A DNA stretch of 64,000 nucleotides, taken from assembly GCA_958295665.1 (NCBI GenBank), contig OY282560.1, forward strand, positions 269,491,315 to 269,555,314. Direction: 5' to 3'. The DNA comes from Tipula vernalis (lineage: Eukaryota > Arthropoda > Insecta > Diptera > Tipulidae). Shown here one piece after another: positions 30,964-43,192 of the stretch. Made by a program: the position numbers and the translations under genes. Every line of letters begins with the position of its first letter. The first letter of the stretch is position 1. Below the pieces are notes generated by a model. That model was not told the origin of the DNA and did not search any database. It worked only from the letters and a program-made list of their open reading frames with translations.

Positions 30964-33746
30964 CCTTCACTTCGTGCAATACTAAAAATCACACTAACCT
31001 TATAGTGGGGTCAGATTGACCCCATTTTTTCCATAGGATTTGTATGAAAACAAGCTTTTTACTTGTGTATATAGAATTCGTTTATTTATATTTTGTTTAT
31101 TTATTACAAAACTTTAAAATTGGCACGGATTGGTTTTAGCTGTCTCACTTGACAGGCGACGATGGCAAATTTTGGAAAAGGAAGACTTAATTTTATTTTA
31201 AATTAAAATAGGAATTTACTAATGTTTATTCAATTGTGTATTATGTTTGCAAATTTTGGAAAAGGAATATTTAATGTTTTTTTAATTAAATAAACAGCGA
31301 TTTTTAGTTATTAATATTTCCACACCAAGAAATAAATGGCGCCACTTTGACTGAGACAGCTAAAACCAATGCTAGCCAAATTAATTGCATATTTTATAAA
31401 ATTCATTTTCAAAATTTAAAATTAATTAAAAAAATATATAATTATGATTTCAGTTATAATAACTTTAAATTGTTTTGAATTTGTAGTATACGGGTACTTA
31501 ATCATCTGAGTTAATAACTTCTGCATCCTCAAGTGCATGATATACACAAAGATCGCTTATGAATTTTAAATGTGTTTTTCACACTGTCTTTTGGCAATAC
31601 AAACAAGATAAGTTTAATTTGTTATCGTTTTTTATTGGGAATATATAGAACCGCCGACGTTGACTGAACGAAGGTTTTGGCTGCTGAATTGGGGCATTTA
31701 TAATATGGTAGTCGTGGAGTATCCAATTGGTTGTAATGCCACTTTTATGGATTTGGTCATAGCCGGCGGTTTTTCTAAACGACTCATTATGTGATTATTA
31801 GCTCGTCCGGACGCAAAATTCATTTCGTTCTGATTTTCTTCGTTTAGTGTATAACGGCGTATTACCCAACCGATGTAAGTTGTTTGTAAGCTGCTACCCC
31901 AGCTACATCAATTATATTGAAAAAGAGAACCATTGGCCATCGTCGAGTTTTCCTTTTGCAGATATATGTTTTCACTAACTTATCTACTTAACACCGCCTT
32001 TATTGTCATTATAATCTAAAAACATATTTGGATTACCAGTTTTTTCATCGATGGTACATTTATCCCTAACAGTACATTTATCCCTGCCTTTGGAACGTAG
32101 CTTACCAATGTTTCGTTTCTGCCTTACCTGCTAGTTCTCGAGGTAACTCTGGCTTATTTGCTCTAATTGTCCCAAGTATAGTTGTCTCTAAGCTTATCAT
32201 TTACTCTGCAAGTTTACACGACGTAAAACAATTGTCCATTATTATGGTTCGTCCTTTATTGACGTACCCTTTGGTTCGTCTGTAGATGTTCTACCGACAT
32301 AAATTTCACCTTTCAATGGAAAAGGATTTATTGAATCGCAATTCCAAAAAAATCTTTATGCCATATTTGCCAGGTTTACTGGGGATATATTGCCGAAAAG
32401 AGTAGCGTCCTCGTGTTGCTACTAGCTGCTCATGAATAGTCAAATTACTCGATGGTTTATATGGATTCTTTAGAAAGTCGAGAAACATAAGCCATATATC
32501 GCGAATTGCAGCTATTTTATCAGTTTTTATGCGTTCTTTTCTCGTGTTGTGGTTATCGAATCTCATAAATCTTAAAAGGGCGACGTCGGGTTACCACAGT
32601 TCATCCAATCTTTCCCAATCCCAATTTTTTCGTATGCTCCGGCATAAATTAAAATTGCAATAAGTGCATATATTTCATCTACATTTGTATCATGCCATAT
32701 GGGACAACGTTTACCAACTCTAACAATAGTGTTACAATGATCATTTGATTTCCCGTTTATCTCACGAACAATGATATTCACTAATGTTTCTGGAAAAACA
32801 CGTTTGAAATATTGAACCGGTGTAGTGAGTTGTGGTTGAGTTGCGAGTAATATGCCATGTTTGTCTCGAAATATTTGATATCTTGAAGTAGCGGTTATCG
32901 CTGGGTTCAAGTCCACTAGAACTTTCTTCATCTTCACCAATTTGTAATTGTTCATTTTCAATTTGCGGTATATCATCACCAGAATCATTAGTTGAAATAT
33001 CGTCGGCATCGAAATTATCGTCAGCTTCTAAATCTGAATCATCCGAAGCCGTCGGCGTTAAAACGCTTTTAAATAATTCACGTAACTCGGTACTCGTTTG
33101 GCGTTTTCGTGCCATTTATAACTATAAAAAAAACAAGTAAAAAAACCGTTAACATTCAACTCAAATATTGCAACAATAAAAATTTACTTACCATTTACAC
33201 AGAATCAATTCAGGATAGTAAAAATTAAACCAAATCTAGTAAAACCGAATTAGCAACAAGAAGAAAAATACAAAAAATTAATTTACTTACTTTCAATAAA
33301 ATTTATAGAAAAATTACCAACTGACTGAAAAACCGATTTTGGATTATATCTTTGTTCATAATAATGTATAAAAATAACACACAAAAATTTATAAACCGAC
33401 AAACTAACACAAAAAAAAACAAAAAACAAAACATCATTAACCGTTTATGTTCTTACAGCACTTTGTTTTTGTTGCGTAATATTGGGCCTGATTCAATGTA
33501 AATCTTCTATAAATCTTTTATTTTTCTGTATTGGCCCCACTATACGGGTCGGCCTAATTTCATTTATTTGATGTAAAATACCCTAAAATTAACCGATTTT
33601 GACGCGTTTTTTTTTTTTCTAAATCTATTTAATTGATGTCTGTTTAGGTATATCTAAAAGGAATTTTTTAAATATTTGACAAATAATTTTTTATTCAGCT
33701 TCAAATAGCTCTGGGGTCAGCCAGACCCCACTACTCGAAGTAAAGG
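30964..33746 (-). mobile_element. Second piggyBac-family element, inactive
   Basis: The ends CCTTCACTTCG (30964) and its near-complement CGAAGTAAAGG (ending 33746) are flanked by TTAA on both sides (30960-30963 and 33747-33750), the canonical piggyBac target. Just inside each end is a palindromic block built on GGGGTCAG...CTGACCCC-like halves (31009-31030 and 33714-33731). Size 2783 bases. The enclosed transposase is broken. Confidence 0.9.
31510..33115 (-). pseudogene. piggyBac transposase, broken
   Basis: The N-terminus MARKRQTSTELRELF with an acidic stretch is open from 33115. The frame shifts near 32900 into TTPVQYFKRVFPETL and VDEIYALIAILIYAGAY, then again at 32570 into KIAAIRDIWLMFLDFL. 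The first catalytic region reads SNLTIHEQL, with histidine where the family has aspartate. The second region (IIMDNCFTS) keeps its aspartate at about 32230. The third (NDNKGGV, about 32010) is followed by stops. RRWPMVLFFNIID and a decayed cysteine-rich tail end it. It is clearly non-functional and unrelated at close range to the intact copy at 26067. Confidence 0.8.
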
Positions 33747-33750
33747 TTAA

Positions 33751-34385
33751 ATGCGTGCCTATCACTGAAAATGTAATAAAAAAAAATTTTTTATCGCACA
33801 TAGTGGATGTAACGTAATACAGGATTCCGCCTTACATATTTCAGATATTATGTAGGTAATTTGTTTTTGTTTTTGGCTTAATGTATTTACATATATATGT
33901 ACATACTTATTCATTCAAATCAATTTATCAATATTGTACAATTTTGGTTTATAAGGTAGATTTAATTCCTATAATCATTTTGATAATTTGACCTTAGTTT
34001 AAAACGATTCTATCAACATAGCTTTGGTTTGCCATTTTAGATGGAAGAATAAGTTTTTATATAAAGTACCACTAAAAATCCAACTTTTTATTGAGGTGTG
34101 TTAAAATATAATTTCAAGGAATAACGAACGCCGAAATATGACAAACAATTCCCTTTTGAATGCTTAGCACAGAAAAAATGCTACCGGTGTTACAAAATTT
34201 AGGCCAGTACCTTTCGATAATATACTGCAAATTTAAAATTAATGCCTTAAGCTCGAAAAGAAAAACTGGCATTCGTTTTTTTGCAGTAACATCCAAATAT
34301 TTGATTTATTTTAAATAAAATCTTCTGGAACTTCGAATTTACCATACAAAGCTATTTACTTCAAATGTCAAAAAAAAAAAAAAAA
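33751..34385. other. AT-rich stretch without recognisable gene
   Basis: Only short frames without motifs; poly-A at 34369-34385 immediately precedes the duplication flanking the LINE derivative. Confidence 0.5.
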
Positions 34386-34399
34386 TTTTAAGAAGCTTA

Positions 34400-35156
34400 T
34401 TATTATTATTATTGTAGGGCCATGCGGGCGATCAGGCACTTCGCACTGCAACCTAAAAGATCAATTGTGCTGGACCCTGCTTATTTCTCCGTCCAGCCAA
34501 TATTCAGGTTCTTAATGAACCTGACAATACTGCCTCCCGATACGTGATACATACTATCTGGGCTTTTTTGCTCTCCCTCCTAGATGTTTACTACAGCATG
34601 TACATAGTTCCGCTAGAAAAACGGTAGCATTGGAGCCCAAGGACTTCGAGAGGTTTGTCCCACTACTGTATATTCCTACTCCTGCCCCTTATTCCGTTTG
34701 ATTTTACTCTTACGAGTTGCTGGGAATTGCAAATCGCCTGTAGGTCACCCAGCTTTACTACAGGAAGGCTAAATAAAACTGGAGGGTGCCTGGTATCCAG
34801 AGTCCGCATATTTTGGACTGATTAACCTATCAGCCATTCATCCATCGGCATATGCTGTTCCACCTTAGATTTGGGTTTTTTGTTAAGGTTTTCTCCTTTA
34901 ACGCCGTACTTTAGCCTGTGCCAAATGGCCAAAAATGTGCAAAGTGGCCTTAGTTACCAGTGGTTGCCAGGAGGAGGCAGCACGTATACTTGCGAATTGT
35001 GAACAGGTTACCCCTTACACAATTGTTCCCATCACGCAGCTGCCTAATGACAAGACCAAAACAGCTCACGTGATGCGCACCCTACTGGAAGGTTACGGAG
35101 CTGGTAGAATAATCTACTCCACTTTGGTCCCCCCTCCAATAGTCGCCAAACCACAT
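34400..35156 (-). mobile_element. Short internally deleted LINE derivative, copy 2
   Basis: A 757-base minus-strand insertion nearly collinear with 11042-11796, flanked by a perfect 14-base duplication TTTTAAGAAGCTTA (34386-34399 and 35157-35170), with a TAA-repeat tail at the left. The same deletion junction between the 5' and 3' parts is present, which shows that this is an amplified family and not two independent deletions. Substitutions relative to copy 1 are scattered, and the chimeric frame is broken here. Confidence 0.85.
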
Positions 35157-35170
35157 TTTTAAGAAGCTTA

Positions 35171-36098
35171 GAAAATTGTACATATTTTAATTTTAAATTA
35201 TTTTAGTCAGAAAAAATATTTGTTACAGGAAAAAAATGAACTCCCATTTTCTAAGCAATTACATTATATCTTTTAATTGTTTAATTAAAAATAGAATTTT
35301 ATTGTTAATTCGATAAAATTCCGGAGGATTTTAGCTGATATAGAGCAAAATTTAGAAATTATTGCGAGAAAATTAAATCCAGTTTTTGTTTTTTTGTGGG
35401 TGTAGCGTTTTACTATGGAGATTGTTATTTAAACAGGAATGAAATATTTGAGGAAAGAGCAGCCAAGAATCTAATGATATTTAATTCTGTGATTAAAAAT
35501 TATAAACTTTTGAAAAATTAAAAACTACCAGACTATCAAAAAAATTGTTTTCTGTTGCGAACGACTTCATTGACCATCACATAAAAATTTTGTCTTTATG
35601 TTGCCTTTTGTAAAACTGCTTCGTTTTAGTAAAAAAATGATAGACCAAGAACTGAGCAAGAATTAGAGCAAAAAAAACCATTTAATAGATTTTTTAAATT
35701 TTTTAGTAAACTATAGTAAATTCGAACAAGTTTCGGAAGATTTTATCGAAAATAATTTAAAAATTTGGCGATTACTGCGAAAAAACGAATCCCAGTTTAT
35801 CTTTTCTTTTTTCTATGGGTTTAGCGCTAAAGCAAAACTAACAAAAATAATTATACAAGCCGCACTATTGCGATACGCACACAAAATAAAACCGATTATT
35901 TTTGTAAGAATTAGTGTCGTGACCCAGTATAATCTTTACATATTTAGATTTTAAATTGTAGTTTGTATTAAAAAGGGACAATTTAAACATTAGCATCAAA
36001 AATAATAAATTGGCATCACAAACATTATTTTGGAACAATACCTATATGAGAAAACAAACAAATATTTTTGAATGACATAATTAAATACTGTGAAGACG
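35171..36098. other. AT-rich stretch without recognisable gene
   Basis: No open frame with a motif and no obvious repeat apart from A/T runs. Confidence 0.5.
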
Positions 36099-36269
36099 GG
36101 TTTTTCGACACGCATTCTACACTAAAAAGATACATTTTTCCAATTACTCTTGTGTTATATTCTAAAAACTTACTAAACATAATACAACAACAAAAAAAAT
36201 TAGTAACTTTTTTGAATATAAACACACAATATAAATTTATCTTTAGTGTAGAATGCGTGTCGAAAAACC
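36099..36269. mobile_element. MITE with about 28-base terminal inverted repeats
   Basis: GGTTTTTCGACACGCATTCT begins the left end and the exact complement AGAATGCGTGTCGAAAAACC closes the right end; the match extends inward through ACACTAAA. The interior is non-coding. The right flank TGTAGCCTTTTGGAATGCGC also recurs beside a related fragment at about 41766-41820, so the full repeat may extend beyond these ends. Confidence 0.8.
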
Positions 36270-36609
36270 TGTAGCCTTTTGGAATGCGCCTACCTTCACA
36301 TGCACCATAATCCATTACCGAAGTGGATTTAATAATTAGCTTTCAAATGTATATCTTTTTACACGTATCGAAGATTGCTAATTTGACTGAAGCGTAACTA
36401 GTTTAATTTCGAATGTTACAAATTGGTTGTCAAAAATGTATTTATTAAAAATCAATTACACATTTTTAAAATATGAATTTAATTAAACAAAAATAAATAA
36501 TTTTCGATAAACTTATCAAATTCAACTAAAAAACTATTAATTAGGATATTAATCAAAATTCCAAAAACATCTATTCAGTTGGGAGATTAATATCTGTCAT
36601 TATTACAAA

Positions 36610-36865
36610 CCAAAGCTGCTAAACCACAAACAACAATCACACCATCTACAGTTGGATTATCCTACGCGCAAATCACCAAATTATCTGCTGATGAATCAAA
36701 CCAAAACAACAAACACATAGAAGTTAATAACGAGTCTAATAACTTTGAAATTATTAAAAAGCTTAGTCAAATTCAACAGACACTTGGTCACTTAACAGAA
36801 AGGGTGGCAAAACTAGAAATTAATTTCTATCCGGCTAGCAAAAAAAGTCAGCATACACACAAATG
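36610..36865 (+). CDS. Jockey-type ORF1 (gag-like) C-terminus, partial
   Basis: The frame reads AAKPQTTITPSTVGLSYAQ, then a polar stretch and a coiled-coil-like end (IIKKLSQIQQTLGHLTERVAKLEI), stopping at TGA 36863-36865. The SYAQ segment and the terminal coiled coil are usual at the end of Jockey-group ORF1, which packages element RNA. The N-terminal zinc knuckles are lost to 5' truncation. The stop overlaps the ORF2 start as ATGA, so ORF2 is probably made by reinitiation or coupled translation. Confidence 0.65.
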
Positions 36866-39522
36866 ATTAACTCGTTCCTACGCATTGTAACTTGGAACGC
36901 TAATGGGCTCAACCAACGAGCCCAAGAACTGAAAATATTTCTCCATACAAACAACATAGATATTGCACTTATTTCAGAAACGCACTTCTCCAACAAAAGC
37001 ATTTTCAGAATAAAGGGATTTAATTCCTACTGGACAACCCATCCTAGTGAAAGAGCCAGAGGTGGTTCAGCTGTACTAATTAAAAATAATATCAAACATA
37101 ATCAACAAGAGGATATTCGAGAAAGCTACATGCAAGCAACTGTTATCTCAATCCAATATAATGGCGCAGATCTAAATATTGCGGCAGCATACTGTCCTCC
37201 ACGGCATACACCAACGAAGTTACAATTTAATAACGTCTTTAATAAGCTCGGTCCAAGATTTATTATTGGAGGGGACTATAATATAAAACATACAGCTTGA
37301 GGTTCCAGGCTGATTTCTCCTGGGAAATTAAATGCTTTGTTCAATGCCATTCATGAAAACAAATGTGAATATCTGTCTCCAAGGGGGCCTACGTATTGGT
37401 CAATGGATGCAGGAAAAATACCAGATCTGCTTGATTTCTTCATCATAAAAGGTATTTCATCCAGTTACACTAGAGTCGAAGGAATTCACGACTTAACATC
37501 TGATCACATTCCTGTACTGTTGTCAGTAAGCGCTATAGTCATCAAGAAAAAAAAGAAGCAAAACCTTACTAATAGATTCACGGATTGGGATCTCTTCAGA
37601 GAAAAACTGGAAGAGCTAGTTGAATTAAAAGTTAGTATTAAAAGTAATGAAGAATTGGAACAACAAACAAACAATTTCATTGAATACACTCGTATGGCCG
37701 CCAGTCTAGCTACTCCAGAATTAAAGGACAAAGCGGAGATTGAAGTCAAATACCCGGCTGAAATCAGGGAACAAATCAAGGAAAGGAGAAAGGCAAGGAG
37801 AATATGTCATCTCACCAGAAATCCCGCTGACAAAACCACCTTCAATCGAATAAGTAACAAAGTCAATAGGCTAATCAAAAGCTTCAAACAGGATTGCTTC
37901 GACAACTACTTAAGCGGGCTAGGTCCAGAAATGGATAAGGACTACTCGTTATGGAAAGCAACCAGAAATTTTAAACGACCTGTAGTTCGAGTACCACCTA
38001 TAAGAAATGCTCAAGGCAATTGGGTTCGACATGACAAAGAAAAAGCGGAACTCTTTGCTCAACACCTAGCAACAGTGTTTCAACCCCATGACATTCAATC
38101 CAACATTGACGTAACACCTGTCTATCAACCAAATCAGGATTTTAAAAGGGTCACGCCAATGGAAATTGCTGAAGAAATCGACAAAAGTCTTAGTCAAAAA
38201 AAGGCACCAGGAATTGATGAAATATCACCGGGTCTATTCAAGGAACTTCCACGCAAAGCAATCATCATGATCACATACTTATTTAATGCCTGTATGAGAT
38301 TGAAGTATGTACCCAAATGCTTCAAAACGGCCCAAATAATTATGTTGAAGAAACCAGGTAAACCAGACGAAGAAGTAACATCATACAGACCAATTTCACT
38401 ACTTCCGACCTTATCAAAGCTGTTTGAAAAACTACTACTAAACGTCTAAAGCCAATGGTAAACGTTCCTGATTTTCAATTTGGATTCAGGAATAACCACT
38501 CCACAATAGATCAAGTCCATCGAATAACTACGGTAATAGAGCAAGCGTTAGAAGAAAAGAAATATTGCCCCGCCGTATTTCTGGATGTATCTCAGGCCTT
38601 TGATAGGGTTTGGCACGAGGGATTGACATTTAGGATGAGCAAAATGCTACCACAAAACTATTGCCAGCTGCTTGAATCATACCTCTCTGATCGCCAATTC
38701 AGAGTCAGCCATGAAGAAACATGTTCTGACTTTTATCCAACGCTAGCGGGAGTTCAGCAGGGAAGCGTATTGGGACCCCTCCTCTACCTTATCTACACTG
38801 CGGACATACCTACAACGAATAAAACATTCATCGGCACGTTCGCTGACGACACTGTAATTATGTCAGTAGACGAATCACAACCAAGGGCAGTGGAAAATCT
38901 TCAACGAGCAATGAACAACGTTATTAAATGGACAATTGACTGGAAAATATTGCTTAATGAGCTCAAATCAACCCATGTGACATTTACGCTCCGACACAAA
39001 AATAACAGTCTACACATATACCTCAATGGAGTGCAAGTGCCGCAAGCTGAATCGGCTAAATACCTTGGTCTGCATTTAGATTCAAGGCTCAACAGGAAAC
39101 ATCATGTGAGACAAAAAGCTGAACAGATACGATTAAAACAACGTCAAATGTACTGGTTAATTGGGCATCATTCCAAAATGAACCTGTATTGCAAAAGACT
39201 AGTCTACCAGACTATCTTCAAACCAATATGGATGTATGGTGCGCAGCTATGGGGTTGTACTCATAAATCCAATAGAGACATTATACAACGTAGCCAAAAT
39301 AAATTTCTTCGAATGGTCACCAACGCTTACCGATTTGTGACTAACAGGGAAATACACAATGATCTAAAAATACAATTGATAGACGACGTCATCCGCGAAT
39401 GTGCCATTAAACATGAGAAGAGGCTTCTTAACCACACCAACGTCGAGGCCGTACAACTACTGGACAGTACAAACGAAGTAAGGCGGCTCAAACGAATCAA
39501 ACCACATGAGCTAACCGTATGA
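36863..39522 (+). pseudogene. Jockey-type ORF2: endonuclease and reverse transcriptase, two lesions
   Basis: An APE-type endonuclease comes first: IVTWNANGL, ALISETHFS, GGSAVLIK and GGDYNIKHTA with the catalytic asparagine region, and LTSDHIPVL with its D and H. The reverse transcriptase follows: KKAPGIDEISPGLFKEL, SYRPISLLPTLSKLFE, FLDVSQAFDRVWHEGL, AGVQQGSVLGPLLY and TFADDTVIMS with the FADD catalytic box. A C-terminal region ends GAQLWGCTHKSNRDIIQ onward. Lesion one is a TGA at about 37298, where the family has tryptophan after KHTA. Lesion two is a one-base shift at about 38440 just after the SLLPTLSKLFE block. Catalytic residues are otherwise intact. Total length is near the usual for the group (about 880 codons). 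Confidence 0.85.
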
Positions 39523-39678
39523 ATATTATATCTTAAGGGAACTGGATACTGGTCCAGCAGACCCACACAAGTTTATGCTTATCTCATAAGTACTAATGTC
39601 AACCTTACTAATGAATTAATAATGTTTAAGATTGTAGTAGCCATATCAATAAAGATGTTTTAAAAAAAAAATTATTTT

Positions 39679-39800
39679 CACACGGTAATTCAGTACCGCA
39701 GTGGATTACATAATACCGAATTATAAAGTGATTTGCACATTCCGTACGACCATTTTTCGGATTAGGTAATCCAGTTCGGAAATGGATTATGATGCGTGTG
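39679..39800. repeat. Small MITE-like sequence with CACACG ends
   Basis: It starts CACACGG and ends GCGTGTG, both next to TTT/AAA flanks. Inside, GTGGATTAC and GTAATCCA motifs face each other. The pairing is imperfect and no target duplication was found. Confidence 0.4.
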
Positions 39801-40443
39801 AAAGCGACTTATGTGGTTGAAAAAAAAATAAAGATGAAGAGAAGCGAAGTCAAGCGTAGAGCGCCGCTAATCTGTCTGGAGGTTAAGCTAAATCGATTGG
39901 AATGGCTTTATTTACTTATTAAAAATGGCGGCAAATAAATCAATTAGTATCAAATAAGTCACGTTTGGAAAACTGCCCCAATATTATATCTTAGGCGTTT
40001 TCATTAATAGATCATGAATAATTTCATGCCAATTTTCGATCATTAAGCTTATCTGTCTATTTAAGAACGAATGAGATAACTTCAACCTAAAGCGTGAAAC
40101 AGACCGTGCAACGGCAGCGAACACCAAATTTAAATATATGTTAATTTGCTTATGTATTCATAGATAGTTGTATGTTAACCTTTATGTCGTCTTTTTTCTT
40201 ACGTTAATCAATTAAGGTTTACTCAGGTAACCTTATCAAATTTGTTCGAATGTCACTTAAAAATGTAACTATGACAGTTAAATGATTTTGGCATATCTAG
40301 GCCCCCTATAGCCAAAATTAGTTTGATAAAATAGAAATTTTATCGATTAAAGTCGAAACGGTCACCCGGGTATCCCAAAATATAAGGGTAAAGCAAAAGT
40401 ATAAGCAATTTTTATAAAAACGAAAGAAAGGGATAGAAAAACA

Positions 40444-40925
40444 GCAGTGATACATGCAAAAAAATTCCTTTAAGGTAAAAAAATACAGCGCACTGATTGG
40501 TCAATAAACGGCCATCTTGAAAACCTTTAAAGCAAAAATAAAAAATCGGACGTTGTTCAATTTTATATACGGCGAATTTTTTTTCGTATGGTATATTTAC
40601 ATAACCTTAAAAAATTGATTTCACTTTTTTTAATGTTATTTAATTTTACCATATGACAAATTGGTTTCTTTTTTTTTTATTTTTTTATAATTGTGTTCAT
40701 CTTAAAAACAGGGAATGAAACCTCAAACAGTGAGGAACTATAAATTTATGACAAGTAAAATGTTAAATCTATTAAATGTCATATTATGAAAAAGTTCATA
40801 TGGCAAAATTTTACATGTATTCTCGACATACGACTTTTTTTGTGTCGTATAAGATAATACAAATCAACCAATCAGCGCGCTGTATTTGTTTACCTTAAAG
40901 GATTTTTTATCGCATGTATCACTGC
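40444..40925. mobile_element. MITE with about 60-base terminal inverted repeats
   Basis: The left end starts GCAGTGATACATGC and continues TCCTTTAAGGTAAA, ATACAGCGC and CTGATTGGT. The right end is the near-complement, finishing GCATGTATCACTGC. The 482-base element has no coding frame. The surrounding 39.8-40.44 kb also lacks genes. Confidence 0.8.
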
Positions 40926-40949
40926 CTTAAGTTACCTCGATAATATACT

Positions 40950-41380
40950 TATTTGAACAAGTAAGGTTCCACAAATAAGCCTTAGGCCCTTTCCGAAAGT
41001 TATAATTATTTGTGGAACCTAACGTATTCAATGTAATTTTGCTATGTAAAAAGTTAGGTTTCACAAATAAGTATAACTTTCGGAAAGGGCCTAAGACCCT
41101 TTTCCAATTACTTATTTATTTGGTGGAATCTAACTTAAGAAATAATACATAAGAAATTACATTGAATAAGTTAGGTTCCATCAAATAAGTAAATAATTGG
41201 AAAAGGGCCTTAGGCTATTTAAGTATTGAAACGAATACTTATTTGTGGAACCTAACTTGTTCAATGTAATTTCTTATGGAATAAATTAGGTTCCACAAAT
41301 AAGTATTGGTTTCGAAAACAGCCTAAGCCTTACGAATACTTATTTGTGGAACCTAACTTATTCAAATAAGTATCTTATCG
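40950..41380. repeat. Chain of adjoining palindromes, at least three complete units
   Basis: Palindromic units of about 115-125 bases follow one another: 40981-41095, 41090-41214 and 41208-41326, with half-units on both sides. Each has outer ends CCTTAGG/CCTAAG shared with its neighbour, then a spacer pair (CCCTTTCCGAAAG, CCCTTTTCCAATTA or TTGAAACGAATA, differing between units), then TTATTTGTGGAACCTAAC and its complement around TCAATGTAATTTC. Core arms are common to all units while the outer spacers differ. A further right half is at about 41700-41766. Confidence 0.8.
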
Positions 41381-41765
41381 AAGTGACGTATTTTCTATTC
41401 CTTTCTTACAAAAAAATCTAATTTGCTTGTCATTTTGCCTATGAATATTTTTCTAAGGTAGCGTGATATCGAAAAATTTAAGATTTACTTTTGACGAACA
41501 CTGAAGTAAAAAATGAATTCTTTCAGATAATTAATTATTTAGAGATCATCAAAATTCATTACTCTCATTGATTTATCAAGCGTTAGTGTTATAAGCGTGT
41601 TATGTTGTGAAAAGCAGTGTCCTTAACTCAAAAAAAAAATGGACAACAAATGAATTTTAGTTGTTGCTTTCAAAATAAGTAAGTGAAATCAATTCGAATG
41701 ATATTGCTTACTTATTTAAGATGGCGTCGAATAAGTCAATAAGTATCGTTTTTGAAAACACCCTA

Positions 41766-41820
41766 AGTGTAGAATGGGTGTCGAGAAACCTGAAGACTTT
41801 TGGCATGCGCCTACCTATAA
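41766..41820. repeat. Fragment of the 36.1-kb MITE family
   Basis: AGTGTAGAATGGGTGTCGAG, then AAACCTG, GACTTTTGG and ATGCGCCTACCT match the right end and right flank of the MITE at 36099-36269 with a few changes. From here to 42740 no gene is visible. Confidence 0.65.
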
Positions 41821-43192
41821 GCTTATGTTTCACCCTTTGTTGATGAAAATCGCCAAAAAAACAAAGAGGAAACATAGTCTTGTATTGTAAACGAGCCGAT
41901 TTGTTCAAAGGGTAATAAATAAAAAACTAAACTTAAGAATCAAATGCCGTCTTACTTTGGTCACTGGAACAGTTATTGGTATAAAAATAAAAATGCAAAT
42001 TACGCTCAAAATAAAAACCGAAAATCATTTTCTTTTTACTTTTATCAGTGGACATTAAAAATTAAATAAAAAAATAAAAAAACAATAATATAATAATTCT
42101 ATACCAAAAAAAAGTTGTTTTGTAACTATTCATTCCGGAATGAAAATACACGGCATTGTTGTTGTAAAATTCCCAAAGTAAGACCACAAGTCACAGCTAC
42201 CACAATTCACAAATAAAGACTTTTAAATGTATTTATTGGATTTACAAAAATGTTCAACCATACTTATTCCAATCTATTTTGAGCACGAAGCTAATTCACA
42301 AAAGATTGGGTAGAATAGGTCGTTTAACAGAACAAAAAATTTAAAAAATTGCAGCTTTAGAATTACATGATACCGCCCGCAGCTCGGTCATCAATAATAC
42401 TAGTGTTACACAATTCGTCAACGCTATTACAGATTTTATTTTTGCATTTTGCAGTCAATTAATTTTAATAATAAATTTTGATTATATACAAATGACACGA
42501 AGGCCTTCAGCCCAGGTTGAAGCATTTTCGGTTCTTCGAATATATACATATACAATAAATTATAAAAAATAATTTTAAAAATACCTCTTTTACGAAAATA
42601 AATTATTTCGACTGACTCGAAAATCAAAGCCTCGAATGTAATCAACTTTGAAGAATAAAATTAATTGGATGCTAATCATTTGCCGAACAAAATGATTCAA
42701 ATGATATTTTCACTGTAAAAAGAAAATGAAAGTAGGAATTACTCCACTCACAAAATTTCGTACGTAATTTGTCTGATGCGTTAATTTTGCAAAGCGACCT
42801 TTATCGGGTTTTTCCGTGGTGTTTATTCAATGACCTACACTTAAATATTAGTAAATGCATGATTGTATCTTACACCGGAAAGGTTAAAAAGATCAATTTT
42901 GGCTACAACGTTTATGGTGTTTTACTCAACAGGAATAGTGAGGTTAAAGACCTGAGAATAATTTTTGATGACAAATTGAAATTTGTTATTCATGTTGATA
43001 CTTTGTGTAGAAAATCGTTTTGAATTCTAGGTTTTATTTTTAGAAGAGGTCGTGAATTTATGTCAAAATCTATACTAATTATGCTATTAAATCATTTAGT
43101 ACGTTGTTCCTTAGAGTACGGGTGCCAAATTTGGAATCCTTACTATGAAATATATTCTACGAAAATTGAACGGATTCAAAAAAAATTCACTA

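Larger units (their letters stand above)
36590..39669 (+). mobile_element. Jockey-type LINE, 5'-truncated, nearly intact ORF2
   Basis: The end of ORF1, an ORF2 with endonuclease and reverse transcriptase, a short 3' UTR and a poly-A run (39661-39670) lie in order. Only two lesions are visible in ORF2. The 5' edge is somewhere near 36575-36600; I could not find a matching target duplication. Confidence 0.85.
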
